This document shows, in pieces, positions 5,903 to 7,622 of a DNA stretch of 7,622 bases. The stretch's first letter is position 1. Every line of letters begins with the position of its first letter. The position numbers and the translations under genes were made by a program. The stretch lies in contig JAKPBM010000002.1 of the NCBI GenBank assembly GCA_029778935.1, positions 1-7,622 on the forward strand, read 5' to 3'. This DNA is from Bacillota bacterium. GTDB lineage: Bacteria; Bacillota; Clostridia; Oscillospirales; QAMX01. The notes under the pieces are model-generated. The model did no database searches. It had not been told where the DNA came from and saw only the letters and a program-made list of their open reading frames with translations.

Positions 5903-6374
5903 ATGACAGAACTATGGGACGGCTATTATCCAGACGGCACTCCCGCCGGAATCGACCTGATACGGGGCGAACCCTTCCCCCAAGGGCTGTATCATATGGT
6001 CTGCGAAATCCTGGTGCGGCTTACGGACGGCGACTTCTGCTTATGCATTGGGATGTTTCCAAGCCCCTTTACGGCGGGTACTGGGAAGCCACCGCCGGCG
6101 GCGACGTAGTAAAAGGCGAAGACCCCCATAGCGCTGCGCTGCGGGAACTGCGGGAAGAAACGGGCATATCCGCCGGCTCCCTCACGCTGCTTGGCCGCTA
6201 TGTCAGCCCCGACGCCATCTATTTTTCCTATCTCTGCGTGACCGGCTGTGACAAATCTTCCGTCACATTGCAGAAAGGTGAAACCATCGCCTATCGGTGG
6301 GTCAGTTCGCCGGCTCCGGCCGCATGATTCCCACCCAAAAAGCCCGCCTGCAGCCATACCTTGCCGCCCTCTAA
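5903..6374 (+). pseudogene. Nudix hydrolase, broken by two frameshifts
   Basis: Nudix enzymes hydrolyse nucleoside diphosphates linked to another group; this one resembles the IDI-like group (YHMV... segment, WEATAGG). The N-terminus is good: ATG after AAAAGGA, then 47 family-like residues to GDFCL (about 6042). The reading frame then shifts by one base: ATG at 6043 continues as MHWDVSKPLYGGYWEATAGG in another frame. There the full Nudix box can be read, G-x5-E-x7-REL-x-EE-x-GI (GDVVKGE ... RELREETGI). After YRWVS (ending about 6306) the frame shifts again: FAGSGRMIPTQKARLQPYLAAL runs from 6306 to the stop at 6372-6374, a plausible Nudix C-terminus. Each break looks like loss of one base (the second could be a slightly larger loss). 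Joined, the product would be about 157 aa, normal for a small Nudix protein. As written, translation from 5903 stops at 6109, before the Nudix box. Sequencing error is the main alternative. Confidence 0.8.
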
Positions 6375-6510
6375 GCGGCCCGCAGGAACCCCACATGCCC
6401 AGCAGACCCTGCGCCCCGTCCTTTTCCGCCGGGGCCGCTTTCCATATTTCTGCATCGCCGCTAAACGGGCCAAACCTTCGGCGGCCCTCACCCCCGCGCA
6501 CGTCACCTAC

Positions 6511-6546
6511 AAAAAAGGCGCTATGATCTTCGTCATAGCGCCTTTT
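6511..6546. terminator. Bidirectional intrinsic terminator
   Basis: The stem GGCGCTATGA (6517-6526) pairs perfectly with TCATAGCGCC (6533-6542) around a TCTTCG loop. It is flanked by A6 (6511-6516) on the left and T4 (6543-6546) on the right. Read on the minus strand it ends in six T residues, 17 nt past the amidohydrolase stop. On the plus strand it ends transcription from the Nudix gene. It serves two converging genes. Confidence 0.9.
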
Positions 6547-6562
6547 GCATCTTCTTTGCGGC

Positions 6563-7622
6563 TTATACCGACAGCTTGAACAGCTCCGCCGCGTTGTCGT
6601 ACAAAATCCGGTTCACGATGTACTCCGCTTCCGCCATATCAAACGCTTTGTCCTCCACCATTTCGGCGAGAACCGAAGAAAGCACGTCTTCCATGGCCAA
6701 CAGCGCGCCGACGCTGTCCTCCGCCAGCCACGTGTCGCAGCCCCAGGTAAACCGGTGGGCGTCGCCCGTTTCCAGAGCGATTTTCAGGTACTGCTTGGCC
6801 GCTGTGGTGGAAAGATACGGTATCCAGCACAAGTCCGACCACACGTGCCGGAACTGTTTTAACAGCGCGTACATGTCGTCAAACCAGGGGAACCCGCCGT
6901 GGAGCAGGTGGAACTTCGTATCGCGGTTGGCTTCGATGAGCTTTAACAGCCCGATGGGGTTGGTCGCCTTGCACTGGCCCATCCCTGTGTGAATCTGCAG
7001 GGGCATATCCGCCTCCGCGGCGATTTTCGCGATCTCAAACATGACCGCGTCGCCGAAATCCAGCACTTCCTGCTCCGAAGCGTCAGGGTTGTTAAGGGCC
7101 CTTTGGGCCTTTGCCAGGTCGGTGTTTTCAAAGGTAATCGGCCGCTCGTAGGCAATCGCCACCTTCAGCGCCACGCACCCCGCCGCCTTCTTGGCAAAAA
7201 TCGCCTGCCGCATCTCGGCCAGGTATTCCTCCATGGTGGCCACATCCGGATTGGCAAACAGCGACCGGGCGACAAAGCCGTTTGGCTCCGGTTTATCCTT
7301 CAGGTAGCCCGAAAAGAAGCAGTCGCACCGGAACGACGGCGCGAACAGCTCCGGATGGCCCAGGTTGGAGCCGGGGTCCGGTTGCCGCTCGTTGATTACC
7401 CTGTCAAACCGGCACCGTTCAAACATCAGCCGCAGATGGTAGCTTTCGTCCTCGTAGGCCTTGCGGATTCTTTGGTCAATTTCCGCCGCGTTCTCCGGCG
7501 TAAAGGGCAGGCCGTACAGATCCTCCAGCGCCGCAAACAGCCAGCGGAAGAAGCTGTTGGCCCCAAACCGCCGGATGTACGCCCGCACGGCGTTCGCGTC
7601 CTCCAAATCCGGCGGCGGAGAC
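6563..7622 (-). CDS. Amidohydrolase-family protein, N-terminus beyond the window
   Basis: This is a metal-dependent TIM-barrel hydrolase of the amidohydrolase superfamily, probably the Amidohydro_2 branch; the substrate is unknown. The frame stays open to the right edge. A TTG at 7606 would give 347 aa, but residues upstream of it (SPPPD) continue in frame with no stop and no ribosome binding site is visible, so the gene is treated as partial. Numbered from that TTG, likely barrel-strand residues are Lys148 (VALKVA), His206 (LQIHTGMG), His233/His236 (FHLLHGG) and Asp291 (WGCDTW), the last typical of the metal-bound catalytic Asp. The first-strand HxH motif of the superfamily is absent and probably lies past position 7622. 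Residues 1-70 are helical and Arg-rich with FFRWLF and EDLYGLPFT. It is transcribed toward the Nudix pseudogene and ends at the shared terminator. The function is not linked to phosphate uptake by anything visible. Confidence 0.75.
   Translation of the reverse strand, partial: SPPPDLEDANAVRAYIRRFGANSFFRWLFAALEDLYGLPFTPENAAEIDQRIRKAYEDESYHLRLMFERCRFDRVINERQPDPGSNLGHPELFAPSFRCDCFFSGYLKDKPEPNGFVARSLFANPDVATMEEYLAEMRQAIFAKKAAGCVALKVAIAYERPITFENTDLAKAQRALNNPDASEQEVLDFGDAVMFEIAKIAAEADMPLQIHTGMGQCKATNPIGLLKLIEANRDTKFHLLHGGFPWFDDMYALLKQFRHVWSDLCWIPYLSTTAAKQYLKIALETGDAHRFTWGCDTWLAEDSVGALLAMEDVLSSVLAEMVEDKAFDMAEAEYIVNRILYDNAAELFKLSV

Overview
The window reads as chromosomal DNA of a GC-rich member of the Bacillota. 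The signs are strong AGGAGG-type ribosome binding sites, tight overlapping operon genes, a lipobox phosphate-binding protein and a GTG start. The sequence alone does not settle the class (Clostridia or Negativicutes). About two thirds of it is a phosphate-uptake and phosphate-sensing cluster.

Layout. Positions 1-259 hold no convincing gene but carry promoter-like elements ahead of the transporter operon: a 20-bp dyad and several TTTACA-type repeats resembling Pho boxes. Positions 260-3601 are one compact operon encoding a high-affinity phosphate ABC transporter: a lipid-anchored binding protein (PstS type), two permeases (PstC, PstA) and the ATPase (PstB). Gene junctions are +6, -4 and +4 nt. 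The binding protein has its two halves in swapped order, so it looks like a circular permutation of ordinary PstS. Positions 3602-4250 form a gene-free gap of about 650 nt, rich in short imperfect direct and inverted repeats, lying where phoU often sits. Positions 4263-5612 encode a PhoR-like membrane histidine kinase with a very short extracytoplasmic loop, closed by a strong intrinsic terminator at 5629-5660. No response regulator and no phoU is present in the window.

After the terminator comes a Nudix hydrolase gene (5903-6374). It has its own extended -10 promoter and an intact Nudix box, but two frameshifts break it, so it is called a pseudogene unless they are sequencing errors. A bidirectional terminator (6511-6546) separates it from a minus-strand amidohydrolase-family gene that runs off the right edge without its N-terminus.

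How the genes fit together: the binding protein captures phosphate outside the membrane, PstC/PstA form the channel and PstB supplies ATP hydrolysis. PhoR-type kinases typically read the state of the Pst transporter, often through PhoU, and phosphorylate a PhoB/PhoP-type regulator that would act on Pho boxes such as those proposed upstream of pstS. The partner regulator must lie elsewhere. The Nudix and amidohydrolase genes look unrelated to phosphate uptake.
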